Shown: piece by piece, positions 28,287 to 36,889 of the stretch
Layout: each line of letters begins with the position of its first letter
Position numbering within the stretch: position 1 is the stretch's first letter
From: Leptotrichia wadei
GTDB lineage: Bacteria > Fusobacteriota > Fusobacteriia > Fusobacteriales > Leptotrichiaceae
DNA: 64,000 nucleotides
NCBI RefSeq assembly: GCF_007990545.2
Contig: NZ_AP019829.2
Span: 1,798,001-1,862,000 of the forward strand
Direction of reading: 5' to 3'
Notes under the pieces: model-generated
Told to the model about the DNA's origin: nothing
What the model saw: the letters and a program-made list of their open reading frames with translations, nothing else
Database searches by the model: none
Translations under genes and position numbers: made by a program

Positions 28287-28856
28287 TTAATACACTATAT
28301 CTTCTGTTGGAAGATATCCGGCATTTTTCAAAACTCGTTGCATATTTTCACTTGTTCTTGAAAAAATTTCATTGTTATAATAAATTTTCCAATCTCCATC
28401 AGGCTTGGTTGTATCAAAAATATATTTAAATAACATAAAAGTGTCCCCTCTTTTAGCATCATAAACATATAGCCTATAAGTATAATATCTTGGTTTATTT
28501 TTTTCATTTTTTTCTGGTATATTTGTCGGAAGTAATTTTAAAATGTCCGATTGAAAGTCAGACAATATATTAAAAATATTTTTATAAGTCAGTTCTTTTT
28601 TTTCGTTTAAATTATAAAGCAGTCCAATTTCTATATTCCCTATTCCGACATAATATGTCATATAATCGTTTTCAACATCACAATAGATACTTCCTTTTAA
28701 TTGTGAGTGATTTATTAGCTCAATTTCCTTGGATACATAAATATTTGGATTTTTAATCCATTTACACATACTTTTATTTTTAGTTGCACTTACATTTGTG
28801 TTTGAGAATGAAATTCCTGATACTAACAAAGCAAGTATTAATATTGATTTTTTCAC
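28287..28856 (-). CDS. Small secreted protein, unrecognised (paralogue of 20111-20668)
   Basis: 189 residues with a signal peptide (about 1-24). The mature part has a CKWIKNPN start, a second cysteine in GSIYCDVENDYMTYYV, a YTYRLYVYDAKRGDTFML segment and a C-terminal LPTEDIVY. These match the layout of the protein at 20111-20668. AGGAGG lies before the start. It is followed by the beta-propeller gene. Function is unknown; a periplasmic role is inferred from the signal peptide. Confidence 0.72.
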   Translation of the reverse strand: MKKSILILALLVSGISFSNTNVSATKNKSMCKWIKNPNIYVSKEIELINHSQLKGSIYCDVENDYMTYYVGIGNIEIGLLYNLNEKKELTYKNIFNILSDFQSDILKLLPTNIPEKNEKNKPRYYTYRLYVYDAKRGDTFMLFKYIFDTTKPDGDWKIYYNNEIFSRTSENMQRVLKNAGYLPTEDIVY

Positions 28857-29165
28857 TTTTCCTCCTAAAATTTATAGTTGATGTATTAGTACTAAATTTT
28901 ATTTAATAAGAACGAATTTATATTTTAATTATTTTATTTAATTTCTTAACAAAAAATCTGATATTTAAATAATAAATAGCACATAACTATTTTAAAATCA
29001 AATTCAAAGATTATAATTACTCTATTCAAATTTACATTGTTAATAAAAGTTTACCATATTTTCTTATTAATTTCAAGAATAATAGTTTAATCAATAAAAT
29101 TGAATTTAATTAATACTTTAATTACTAAAAAAGAAAATCAAATTAATGATTTTCTAAATTTTAAA
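28857..29165. other. AT-rich gap between the secreted-protein gene and the AEC transporter
   Basis: No gene is visible in these 309 bases. Apart from the terminator at 29126-29155 they hold only AT-rich sequence, presumably with the promoter of the two minus-strand genes to the left. Confidence 0.5.
29126..29155 (-). terminator. Rho-independent terminator of the AEC transporter gene
   Basis: On the minus strand AGAAAATCA (29155-29147) pairs perfectly with TGATTTTCT (29140-29132) and runs into six T. It is directly downstream of the stop at 29166. Confidence 0.8.
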
Positions 29166-30131
29166 TCAAATATGAATTACATTAAGTATACTCATAAGAA
29201 TTGGTACAACTAATATAAATAAAATCGTACTTGTAGTAACTACATTCGTAGAATATCCAATATCTCCATCAGTTTCATTTACTAAAATAGGCAATGCTGC
29301 AAATACTGGTGCTGCCGACTGAATTACAAAAGTTTTTATTTCCAAATCATTCAAATGCACATAATGTTCTGCAATTTTCAAAAGCACAATCATAACAATT
29401 GAAGAAAACACAAATCTTCCAAGTAACGCCAAATTTGTATCCAAATCAAATCTAATACTATGAAGCCCTGCATCTGCCAATACAATCCCAATATACAGCA
29501 AAGCAAGCGGTGTGACAATACTTCCGAGATACTTAGTAGTTTCTACAATCGGTGTCATAATTTTTATTCCTGAAAGAAGAACAACAAAGGCGATAACAAA
29601 GGCAATAAGTGGTGGTGATAATAATTTTTTCAGATTAAATCCACCTTTTCCATCTCCACTTCCTCCTTCCATCGGATCATTTGCCAAAAGCATATATCCC
29701 AAAGTCCATATTGATACTGTATTAGTAATGTAATACATTAAATAGTATTTTGAAGCAGCTTCTCCAAAAAGAGCCATATTTAAAGGAAGTCCAATAAATA
29801 TTGTATTTGCATTAACTACCGCATTATAAAACACTCCACGTCTTCCATTTCTCATTTTTACTATTTTTATAACAACAAAAGCAGCAACATATCCAATAAT
29901 CACTGAAGCAAATGTAAAAATCAGACGGTTTGACACTTCCTTCAGGGCATCCATATTTAAATATTTTAAGACTGAATAAAATATTGAACAAGGTAAAGCC
30001 ACATTTGTTATAAGTTTTGATACATTTTCACTGAATGTATGATGAAACCAGTGTCTTTTTTTCAAAACATATCCAATTGCAATCATAACAATGATGGGAA
30101 AAATACTTCCCAACGATTTCAAAAAAATCAT
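29166..30131 (-). CDS. AEC-family (auxin efflux carrier-like) transporter
   Basis: 321 residues with about ten hydrophobic segments in two halves. The N terminus (IFPIIVMIAIGYVLKKR...LITNVALPCSIFYSVL) and the NANTIFIGLPLNMALFGE motif in the middle are typical of AEC/MleP-like permeases. These carry organic acids such as malate across the inner membrane. The substrate cannot be determined here. AAAGGAA precedes the start. A 75-residue gene lies 88 bases upstream on the same strand. Confidence 0.85.
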   Translation of the reverse strand: MIFLKSLGSIFPIIVMIAIGYVLKKRHWFHHTFSENVSKLITNVALPCSIFYSVLKYLNMDALKEVSNRLIFTFASVIIGYVAAFVVIKIVKMRNGRRGVFYNAVVNANTIFIGLPLNMALFGEAASKYYLMYYITNTVSIWTLGYMLLANDPMEGGSGDGKGGFNLKKLLSPPLIAFVIAFVVLLSGIKIMTPIVETTKYLGSIVTPLALLYIGIVLADAGLHSIRFDLDTNLALLGRFVFSSIVMIVLLKIAEHYVHLNDLEIKTFVIQSAAPVFAALPILVNETDGDIGYSTNVVTTSTILFILVVPILMSILNVIHI

Positions 30132-30219
30132 TTTTAAATTCCTTTCTTTTTATTAAATTTATTCAAAAAACAAAATTTATAAACTAAACAAGGCAAGGAC
30201 TTTGAAAAATCCCTGCTCT

Positions 30220-30447
30220 TTAATTCACTTTATAATTTAAATAATAAATCTGTATAAGTTGGAAAATTCCAATATTCCTTACCAAATTATCATATAGAAC
30301 TCTCAGCACTTCCAGTCCTGTCGCCAATTTTTCCTTTGATAATTCTATCTTACCAAGCTGCAATGTTTTAAATTCTTTGAAAACTTCTTCGGAAACTCTT
30401 TTTTTAAGGTTGTTATCTCTAAAAATATTTTCTCTAAAACTTTTCAT
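30220..30447 (-). CDS. Small protein, unrecognised
   Basis: 75 residues, mostly helical and charged, with a more hydrophobic end (IGIFQLIQIYYLNY). AAAGAGGT precedes the ATG with good spacing, which supports translation. No family is recognised. It could be the remnant of a longer gene. It lies upstream of the AEC transporter in the same direction. Confidence 0.45.
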   Translation of the reverse strand: MKSFRENIFRDNNLKKRVSEEVFKEFKTLQLGKIELSKEKLATGLEVLRVLYDNLVRNIGIFQLIQIYYLNYKVN

Positions 30448-30654
30448 AAATTTACCTCTTTCTTTTCAATATCCTTCTTATAGCTTAGTTTTTTTACTCT
30501 TCACTTTTATAAATATAAGTTTATTATACAATGCTAGAAAATATAAGTCAAATAAAAATTTCCTTATCTTTTTTTTCTTTTTAAAAATAATAAGATAATA
30601 CAATTTTTCACAACCGAAATCACAAGTATCTTTGAGCTAACTAATAAAAAACAT

Positions 30655-30672
30655 ACTTACAAAAAAGTACGT
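30655..30672 (+). promoter_or_regulatory. Possible operator upstream of the MATE gene
   Basis: ACTTAC and GTACGT flank six A in an imperfect inverted repeat about 70 bases before the MATE start codon. HxlR-family regulators bind such short ACT/AGT palindromes, and an HxlR gene lies just downstream of the MATE gene. The link is inferred. Confidence 0.3.
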
Positions 30673-30741
30673 TATTCATATTAGGTAAAATAAATGTTAA
30701 AATAACAATTAAGAAACATATAAAAATCAGGAGAAGATAAA

Positions 30742-32061
30742 ATGAAAGATTTAACAAAAGGAAACGAATTAAAAACTATAATTTATTTTTCTTTACCAAT
30801 TTTAATAGGAAATTTATTTCAGCAGATTTACAATATTTCAGATACAATCATTGTGGGAAATTTTTTAGGAAAGGAAAGCCTTGCGGCTGTAGGCTCAAGT
30901 TATCAGATTAATGTACTTATAATAGCTGTTTCGATAGGGATTTCGCTAGGGACAAGCATTCTAATTTCCCAATATTTTGGTGCAAAAGATATGGGAAATT
31001 TGAAAATTACTGCAAATACAGGATTTATTTTTTCCATAGTTTTATCTCTTATTGTTACAACATTAGGTTTTTTACTGTCAAACAATATTTTAATTTTAAT
31101 TAATGTTCCACAAAAATTGTTACTGGAGGCAAATATCTATTTAAAAATTATTTTTATTGGAGTTGTCCCAACTTTTGGCTATAATTCTCTCACAAATACG
31201 TTAAAAGGTGTAGGGGACTCAAAAACGCCGACTTACATCTTAATTACTTCCGTAATTTTAAATATTATCTTAGATATATTTTTTGTAGCAGTACTAAACT
31301 CTGGAGTTGCAGGAGCGGCAATTGCAACTGTTATTTCACAGTTTGTTTCTTTTTTTCTTTGCTTACTTTACATAAAATTTAAATATCCAAATTTAATTTT
31401 TAAAAAATATTATTTCAACTTAAATTTTAATATTTTAAAAGAAATACTGATTATTGGAATGCCAGCAATGTTACAGCAAGTTTTAATCAGCCTAGGATTT
31501 ATTGTCATTCAAATTCTTGTAAATGGATTTGGAACAGACTGTATTGCAGCTTTTATTTCTGCTTCCCGAATTGATTCCTTCGCAGAATTGCCATCCATAA
31601 ATTTAGGACAGGCGTTGATGACTTTTACAGCCCAAAATTATGGAGCCAAAAAAATGGATAGAATAATTAAAGGTGGAAAAGATAGCCTAATTTTAGGAAT
31701 CTCATTTTCCATCATAATCTCAATTATTATTTTTATTTTTCCATCATTCTTTATTTCAATATTTAACCGAAATCCCGAAGTGATTTTTATAGGAAATCAA
31801 TATTTACGTATAATTTCAGCATTTTACGTAATTTTCTGCACAATGCAAATACTAAATGGATTGCTACTAGGCTACGGAAAATCCTTAGTTCCACTAATAG
31901 CCTCTATTACTTCATTTTGTATGTTTCAGGTGCCTCTAGCCATTTTACTTTCCAAAACATCGTTAGGCTACAACGGAATTTGGATTGCAGCACCGATAGG
32001 CTGGACAGGAGGACTGCTAATTCGAGTATGGTATTTTATAAAAATTTCTAAAAAAATATAG
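30742..32061 (+). CDS. MATE-family efflux transporter
   Basis: 439 residues, twelve predicted membrane segments in two similar halves. The first half has LTKGNELKTIIYFSLPILIGNLFQQIYNISDTIIVGNFLGKESLAAVGSS-type features, of which PILIGNLFQQIYN and DTIIVG are characteristic. The second half repeats this around IIGMPAMLQQVLISLGF. These pumps export cationic drugs or metabolites driven by sodium or protons. GGAG precedes the start. A HxlR regulator follows 83 bases downstream, which suggests regulation in response to a small toxic or electrophilic compound. Confidence 0.9.
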   Translation: MKDLTKGNELKTIIYFSLPILIGNLFQQIYNISDTIIVGNFLGKESLAAVGSSYQINVLIIAVSIGISLGTSILISQYFGAKDMGNLKITANTGFIFSIVLSLIVTTLGFLLSNNILILINVPQKLLLEANIYLKIIFIGVVPTFGYNSLTNTLKGVGDSKTPTYILITSVILNIILDIFFVAVLNSGVAGAAIATVISQFVSFFLCLLYIKFKYPNLIFKKYYFNLNFNILKEILIIGMPAMLQQVLISLGFIVIQILVNGFGTDCIAAFISASRIDSFAELPSINLGQALMTFTAQNYGAKKMDRIIKGGKDSLILGISFSIIISIIIFIFPSFFISIFNRNPEVIFIGNQYLRIISAFYVIFCTMQILNGLLLGYGKSLVPLIASITSFCMFQVPLAILLSKTSLGYNGIWIAAPIGWTGGLLIRVWYFIKISKKI

Positions 32062-32144
32062 AAAAAATAAAAAAATTATAGTAAAATCAAGATTATTTGG
32101 TATTTTTTAAAATTTCAAATAATTTCATCGAAAGGAAAATTTAT

Positions 32145-32456
32145 ATGGAAGAAAAAATTTACACTTGTCCGCTGGAATTAACTCAAAAAATATTATCAAA
32201 AAAATGGACAGTCATCATATTATGGCTTTTAAGACACGGAAAAGTCAGAACAAAAGATTTCAAAAATCAAATAAAAGGCAGTAACGAAAAAATGATTATC
32301 GAGCATCTAAACTATTTAATCGAAGAAAAACTCATTGAAAAAAGGGAATATGATGTTTATCCAAAAAAGACAGAATACGTTCTCACTGAAAAAGGAAAAG
32401 ATTTGCTGCCTATTTTGGAACTTATGCAAAGTTATGGAGAAAAATATTATGTTTAA
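32145..32456 (+). CDS. HxlR-family winged-helix regulator
   Basis: 103 residues from the ATG at 32145, which has AAAGGAAA upstream; the frame is open 16 codons further without a good start. HxlR hallmarks are YTCPLELTQKILSKKWTVIILWLL, with cysteine 8 in the position seen in thiol-sensing members, then GSNEKMIIEHLNYLIEEKLIEKREYDVYPKKTEYVLTEKG-type recognition helix and wing. It probably represses itself and the upstream MATE pump. Confidence 0.9.
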   Translation: MEEKIYTCPLELTQKILSKKWTVIILWLLRHGKVRTKDFKNQIKGSNEKMIIEHLNYLIEEKLIEKREYDVYPKKTEYVLTEKGKDLLPILELMQSYGEKYYV

Positions 32457-32480
32457 GAATTTCTATTTTTATTTAAAAAT

Positions 32481-32503
32481 AAGGGGTTTTAAACTGACCC
32501 CTT
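32481..32503. repeat. Short intergenic palindrome (AAGGGG type)
   Basis: AAGGGGT and ACCCCTT pair over a 9-base loop and are followed by GCTAAAT, as in the copy at 21716. It lies 24 bases after the HxlR stop codon. Confidence 0.65.
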
Positions 32504-32926
32504 GCTAAATAATAATTATAATTAAATTTGAGGAAGAATAATTTAAAAAAAATTCCTATTCTTACTTTTCCCAATTAATTTTAAATTGTTTTCTGCATAA
32601 TGATTCCATCTTTCTGTTATTTCATTTAATTTAAAATTAGCAGCTTTATATTTATTATTATTTGTATTCTACTTACAATTTTTATGAATTATTATTATTA
32701 TTCATTAATTCTTTATTTTTCATTTAAATATTCCTAAATTAATATTTATTAGAACTTTTATTTAATTTTTTTACTTTTCTTCCAAAAAATAATCATAAAA
32801 ATATTGTTATTTTTTTAAAAAAAATCTGCTTTTTTTAATTTTAGAAAATCATAAAAAATAAAAGCAAATTCGTTTAATATTAGTTAATATTTAATAAAAG
32901 CGATAAAAAATTAATTTTATTAGTAA

Positions 32927-32945
32927 CAAGGGGATAACCCCCTTG
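32927..32945. repeat. Short intergenic palindrome (CAAGGGG type)
   Basis: CAAGGGG and CCCCTTG form a perfect stem over a 5-base loop and are followed by GCTAAA. It is 41 bases past the end of the dehydrogenase gene on the minus strand. Confidence 0.65.
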
Positions 32946-32986
32946 CTAAACATTATTTATAATTTGAAATTTAACCAATTATGAAA

Positions 32987-34036
32987 TTATTTTGGCGACA
33001 CTAAAATCTTAACTTGGCTCTTTTCTTTAACTAATGCCTCAAATCCTTCATTTACAATATCTTTCAGTTTAATTCTCTTTGTTACTAACAAATCCTTTGA
33101 AAAATATCCCTGTTTCATTAATTCCAATGTTTTAGGAAATACGTCACGATATGCGATAACTCCTTTTATTGTTCTTTCCTGAATTACTACTTCATTAGGC
33201 TGAATTGGTGCTTCTGTTTCCCAAATACTTACAACCATTAATTCTCCATCTTTTTCCGCTGCTTCAAGTGACTGTTGCAATACTGCGGGAACCCCTGTTA
33301 CTTCATAAGAGACATTTACTCCTCCATTTGTTTTTTCCTTTATAAATTTAACTGAATCTACTTTTGTAGGATCTACAATAATTGCTCCCAATTTTTTAGC
33401 GATTTCCTGTCTTTCAGATGAAACTTCCACAGCATAAATTTCTGTCGCTCCAGAAGCTCTTAAAGCATCAATAATAAGAAGACCAATTGGTCCGCATCCA
33501 AATACTGCTGCTGTATCTCCTGTGTTAAATTTACTTTGTCTGACAGCATAAACTGCCACTGCTGCAGGTTCAGTTAATGCTCCTTGTTCATAATCAATTT
33601 CATCTGGCAATTTATGAGCCTGATCCTCATTTACAACTACAAATTCAGAAAAACCTCCTCCTCCACCTGCAAGTCCAACAAAATTCAAGTTTGGATCCAA
33701 ATTATACTTCCCAATTAATCCATTTTTTGCCAAAATTGGCTCAACTGTAACCCTATCTCCAACTTTAAATTTAGTAACTTTACTTCCAATCTCTATAATT
33801 TCTCCACAAAATTCATGTCCCATTGTAATCGGTGCTTTTTCTCCTGTATAAGGATGTGGTTCATTTACAGGAATAAAAATTGGTCCTCCTAAATATTCAT
33901 GTAAATCACTCCCACAAATTCCTGCATATTCTACTTTAATCTTTATTTGATTTTCCCTTCTTATCTCTGGAATTTCAACTTCTTCTACTCTTACATCTTT
34001 TCTATTATGCCATCTTGCAGCTTTCATTGTTGCCAT
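32987..34036 (-). CDS. Zinc-dependent 2,3-butanediol-type alcohol dehydrogenase
   Basis: 349 residues of the medium-chain dehydrogenase family. Catalytic zinc ligands lie in AGICGSDLHEYLGGP (cysteine) and MGHEFCGEIIEIG (histidine, glutamate). The long GPIFIPVNEPHPYTGEKAP insert between them is typical of (R,R)-butanediol dehydrogenases. The usual structural-zinc cysteine cluster is absent. The NAD-binding loop is FGCGPIGLLIIDAL. The enzyme would interconvert acetoin and 2,3-butanediol; other polyol substrates are possible. AGGAGGG precedes the start. Confidence 0.82.
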   Translation of the reverse strand: MATMKAARWHNRKDVRVEEVEIPEIRRENQIKIKVEYAGICGSDLHEYLGGPIFIPVNEPHPYTGEKAPITMGHEFCGEIIEIGSKVTKFKVGDRVTVEPILAKNGLIGKYNLDPNLNFVGLAGGGGGFSEFVVVNEDQAHKLPDEIDYEQGALTEPAAVAVYAVRQSKFNTGDTAAVFGCGPIGLLIIDALRASGATEIYAVEVSSERQEIAKKLGAIIVDPTKVDSVKFIKEKTNGGVNVSYEVTGVPAVLQQSLEAAEKDGELMVVSIWETEAPIQPNEVVIQERTIKGVIAYRDVFPKTLELMKQGYFSKDLLVTKRIKLKDIVNEGFEALVKEKSQVKILVSPK

Positions 34037-34214
34037 CTTATTCCCTCCTATGCTTAAGTCATTTGTAAAAGTCTAAAATCTCCAATAATTACAATGCTTT
34101 TACACTTGTAATTCTTACTATTTTTCTCCAACATTTTTGATATAAAATTTTAATATTTCAGATTAAAATACTATATTTTTGAGTTTTTATATTATTACTT
34201 TTACAATCACCTAT

Positions 34215-34241
34215 TATACTATTTTAGACTTTAATAGTATA
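34215..34241 (-). promoter_or_regulatory. Perfect palindromic operator-like site upstream of the dehydrogenase
   Basis: TATACTATT (34215-34223) and AATAGTATA (34233-34241) are a perfect 9-base inverted repeat with a 9-base spacer. It overlaps possible -10 elements (TATACT with TTGATT 16 bases upstream, or TATAAT) about 180 bases before the dehydrogenase start. It looks like a repressor site; the regulator is unknown. Confidence 0.45.
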
Positions 34242-34313
34242 CCCTATTTTTTTTCAAAATCAATATGTACTTACAATTTTTTGTATCTAAATATTTTAAT
34301 AACAAAGTAATTT

Positions 34314-34656
34314 ATACTAAACCCCATTTAAATAACGAATTTATTACAAATTTTTCTAATAAAGGATATAAACCTAATATTTTCAAGTAATTTAAGATAT
34401 AATTTTTATTTTTTAAACAGAGTTTAGTATGAACTAATCCGTCGGAGCATTTTTCTGTGCTGGCAAAACTGTTTGAGCATAGCGGCGAGTCTTTTGTCAG
34501 TGCAGAAAAATGTCGTAGACTAGCCATAGGTTGTAGGATTTGCGGCAATGAGCAATCCTACGGAAATAAAAAAGAAAAAAGTTGAATGATTATGAATTAG
34601 CTATTGAACAATTCTATTATAAAAATTTATTCTCATTTTTAAACGGGGTTTAGTAT
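34314..34656. repeat. Composite MITE-like element with 12-base terminal inverted repeats
   Basis: ATACTAAACCCC (34314-34325) and GGGGTTTAGTAT (34645-34656) are perfect terminal inverted repeats, extended inward by TTTAAA-like bases. Inside, an AAACAGAGTTTAGTAT end (to about 34431) closes a 118-base unit similar to the one at 41608-41722. A second, structured unit follows (34435-34562). No transposase gene is present. The only open frame within it (34312-34548, minus) looks like a by-product of the repeat. Confidence 0.6.
34435..34562. repeat. Structured 128-base repeat, copy 1
   Basis: Starts at AATCCGTCGGAGC. One imperfect stem is formed by CATTTTTCTGTGCTG and CAGTGCAGAAAAATG (13 of 15 bases pair). 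A second is formed by GTAGGATT and AATCCTAC around GCGGCAATGAGC-like loop bases. The same arrangement occurs at 61618-61743. It could be a mobile palindromic element or encode a structured RNA. Confidence 0.65.
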
Positions 34657-34824
34657 TAAATAAAATATTATTTTATATTATTTTATATTATATTATATTA
34701 TATCATTCTAATAATTAAATACTATTACAAAAAAATGAAGAGTTTTAAAAACGCCCCCAAAATGTCTCCAAAGGTTTTTTTAAATCTCTTCAAGCTATAT
34801 AAATACTGTATTCTATTTATAAAA

Positions 34825-34901
<77 letters not shown>

Positions 34902-34936
34902 ATGTATATTTTTTCCATTCTTTTATTAAAAAAAAA

Positions 34937-35030
34937 TGGCGGAGAAGGAGGGATTTGAACCCTCGATCCAAGTTTTAGCCCGGATACTCCCTTAGCAGGG
35001 GAGCGCATTCGGCCTCTCTGCCACTTCTCC
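34937..35030 (-). tRNA. tRNA-Ser (anticodon GCT)
   Basis: 94 bases with encoded CCA and the long variable arm of a class II tRNA. The acceptor stem GGAGAAG pairs with CTTCTCC. The anticodon stem-loop is CTCCC-CTGCTAA-GGGAG, reading AGC/AGU codons. Confidence 0.96.
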
Positions 35031-35043
35031 AAAATTATTTAAA

Positions 35044-35130
35044 TGGCGGGTGAACTGGGATTCGAACCCAGACATCTTGCGATTTCGCCGGTTTTCAAGA
35101 CCGGTCCCTTAGCCGTTCGGACATCCACCC
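35044..35130 (-). tRNA. tRNA-Ser (anticodon TGA)
   Basis: 87 bases with encoded CCA and a long variable arm. The acceptor stem GGGTGGA lies opposite TTCACCC, and the anticodon stem-loop is CCGGT-CTTGAAA-ACCGG, reading UCA and neighbouring UCN codons. It is the first gene of the tRNA operon. Confidence 0.96.
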
Positions 35131-35145
35131 GTAAATTACTCAATT

Positions 35146-35175
35146 AGTATATCATATTTTTATATTACTTGTCAA
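35146..35175 (-). promoter_or_regulatory. Promoter of the tRNA Ser-Ser-Arg operon
   Basis: On the minus strand a perfect TTGACA (35175-35170), an 18-base spacer and TATACT (35151-35146) lie 16 bases before the 5' end of tRNA-Ser(TGA). This near-consensus promoter fits strong stable-RNA transcription. Confidence 0.75.
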
Positions 35176-35202
35176 TAACTTTTTTAAAAATTTATAAAAT
35201 GG

Positions 35203-35239
35203 CATATTGTCAAGTCAAGTATAAAAAAAATATGCCAAT
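35203..35239 (-). terminator. Hairpin after trkH, possible terminator
   Basis: GGCATAT and ATATGCC form a 7-base stem over a long loop between the trkH stop and the tRNA promoter. The T-tract is not in the classical position, so termination is uncertain. Confidence 0.35.
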
Positions 35240-35302
35240 TACTTTATAGTTAAAACTACTAATACTCTGGCATAATTTATAAATTGATTTTATATGTGTT
35301 TT

Positions 35303-36748
35303 TTATTTTAATCTCCATGTCGTTGGTGAAAATAATATTAACATTGGAAAAATTTCTAATCTTCCTGCCAACATTCCAAAACTCAAGATTACTTTTGAAA
35401 AATTATTTAATTCGACAAAACTAAATGCCGGACCAACTTTTCCCAATCCAGGTCCAATATTGTTAAACGTAGCGGCAACAGCACTAAAAGCTGTCATAAA
35501 GTCATCAGTAGAATAGGAAATCATTAATAGTATTCCTCCAAAAACTAATGAATAGATTAAAAAGTATACTGCGATACTTTTTTGCATTTTCATATTTACT
35601 GGCTTGTCATCATATTTTATTGTGACTACACGATTTGGACTTATCATCTGAATTATTTCTGCAAAGTAGATTTTTACCATTAAAATAACTCTTGATATTT
35701 TTAACCCTCCTGCTGTGGATCCCGCACATGCTCCAAAAAACATTAAAATTAATAATATGACTTGTGAGAATAACGGCCATTTTCCAAAATCAGCTGTTGA
35801 ATATCCCGTTGTTGTAATAACTGATGAAACTGAGAAAAATACATCTCTTATACAATGTAAAATTGAATCATAACCTTTACAGATATTTAAAACTATTAAA
35901 ACAATTGCTCCAAAGACAATTAACAAATAATATCTTAACTCTTCATTTTTAAATACATCTTTTATCTTTCCAATTAAAATAAAATAATAAATGTTGAAGT
36001 TTACTCCAAACACTATCATTCCAATTCCAAGCACTACTTCAATGTAAGGACTCTTGTATGGTAAAATACTTCCGTTTCTTACTCCAAATCCACCTGTTCC
36101 AGCTGTACCAAATGCCAGAAGTGAAGATTCAAATAAATCAAGTCCTCCAAATATTAGTAAAATTATTAAAACTATTGTCATAACAATGTAAATTTTATAA
36201 AGCATTCTAGCAGTTGTTGACAATTTTGAAACTAATTTTCCAAATGTTGGTCCAGGAACTTCAGCCTTCATTACGTGAACTGATGTTGCAGAACTTGGAA
36301 AAATTGCAAGTGCTAGTACCAGAACTCCCATTCCTCCCACAAAATGGGTAAAACTCCTCCAAAACAAATTAGAATGGCTAATTTTAGTAAGATCTGTTAT
36401 TATGCTTGATCCTGTGGTTGTAAATCCGCTTACAATTTCAAAAAAAGCATCAATAAACGACGGTATTTCCTTTGTAAACACAAACGGCAATGCTCCAAAT
36501 ATAGACATCAGAATCCAAGACAAGGACACTATTATGTACCCTTCTCTTCCTTGAATCCTCTGATCTTCAGGAAGTTTTGCCGAAAGTGCAAATCCAATTG
36601 CCAAGAGAAGACCTATTACAGATCCGTAAGCAACTTTATATTTTGCACTTTCATTATATAAAAAACTTATAATCAAAGGCAAAACCATTAATCCAGCCTC
36701 AAGTATAAGTATTTTTCCGATTATAAAACTTATCATTTTTTTATTCAT
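35303..36748 (-). CDS. trkH: Trk-type potassium uptake membrane subunit (TrkH)
   Basis: 481 residues, multi-span membrane protein made of four M1-P-M2 repeats. Pore loops with selectivity glycines are visible as FTTTGSSIITDL, AFGTAGTGGFGVRNG, ITTTGYSTADFGKWP and FNNIGPGLG. GACAGSTAGGLKISR is the conserved cytoplasmic loop. It takes up potassium and is gated by the TrkA ring encoded 141 bases upstream. AAGGAG precedes the start. Confidence 0.95.
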   Translation of the reverse strand: MNKKMISFIIGKILILEAGLMVLPLIISFLYNESAKYKVAYGSVIGLLLAIGFALSAKLPEDQRIQGREGYIIVSLSWILMSIFGALPFVFTKEIPSFIDAFFEIVSGFTTTGSSIITDLTKISHSNLFWRSFTHFVGGMGVLVLALAIFPSSATSVHVMKAEVPGPTFGKLVSKLSTTARMLYKIYIVMTIVLIILLIFGGLDLFESSLLAFGTAGTGGFGVRNGSILPYKSPYIEVVLGIGMIVFGVNFNIYYFILIGKIKDVFKNEELRYYLLIVFGAIVLIVLNICKGYDSILHCIRDVFFSVSSVITTTGYSTADFGKWPLFSQVILLILMFFGACAGSTAGGLKISRVILMVKIYFAEIIQMISPNRVVTIKYDDKPVNMKMQKSIAVYFLIYSLVFGGILLMISYSTDDFMTAFSAVAATFNNIGPGLGKVGPAFSFVELNNFSKVILSFGMLAGRLEIFPMLILFSPTTWRLK

Positions 36749-36889
36749 TTTTACTCCTTAAACCCAATATGTATATCAAAAGTTTATACAGCAGTATTTT
36801 TTAGCTTAATTCTAAAATTTTTAATAAAAAATTTTAGCTGTCATTTTATTTTTAGGGCTTTCACTTTTATATTAACACATATTTAAATT

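Larger units (their letters stand above)
32457..32986. other. 530-base gap with two palindromes and a possible gene remnant
   Basis: Two CAAGGGG-type palindromes lie near the ends (32481-32503 and 32927-32945). On the minus strand an open stretch of about 40 codons (about 32670 down to the stop at 32543) has normal coding composition (for example NEITERWNHYAENN). It lacks a start codon and ribosome binding site, so it may be the decayed end of a gene. Nothing else is visible. Confidence 0.4.

Noticed and set aside
32543-32670. Minus-strand open stretch of about 40 codons
   Set aside because: Composition looks coding but there is no start codon or ribosome binding site; at best a gene remnant, so it is mentioned only in the gap description.
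34312-34548. 78-codon minus-strand open frame
   Set aside because: It lies wholly within the repeat composite and spans both arms of the hairpins; no ribosome binding site was seen, so it is likely an artefact of the repeat.
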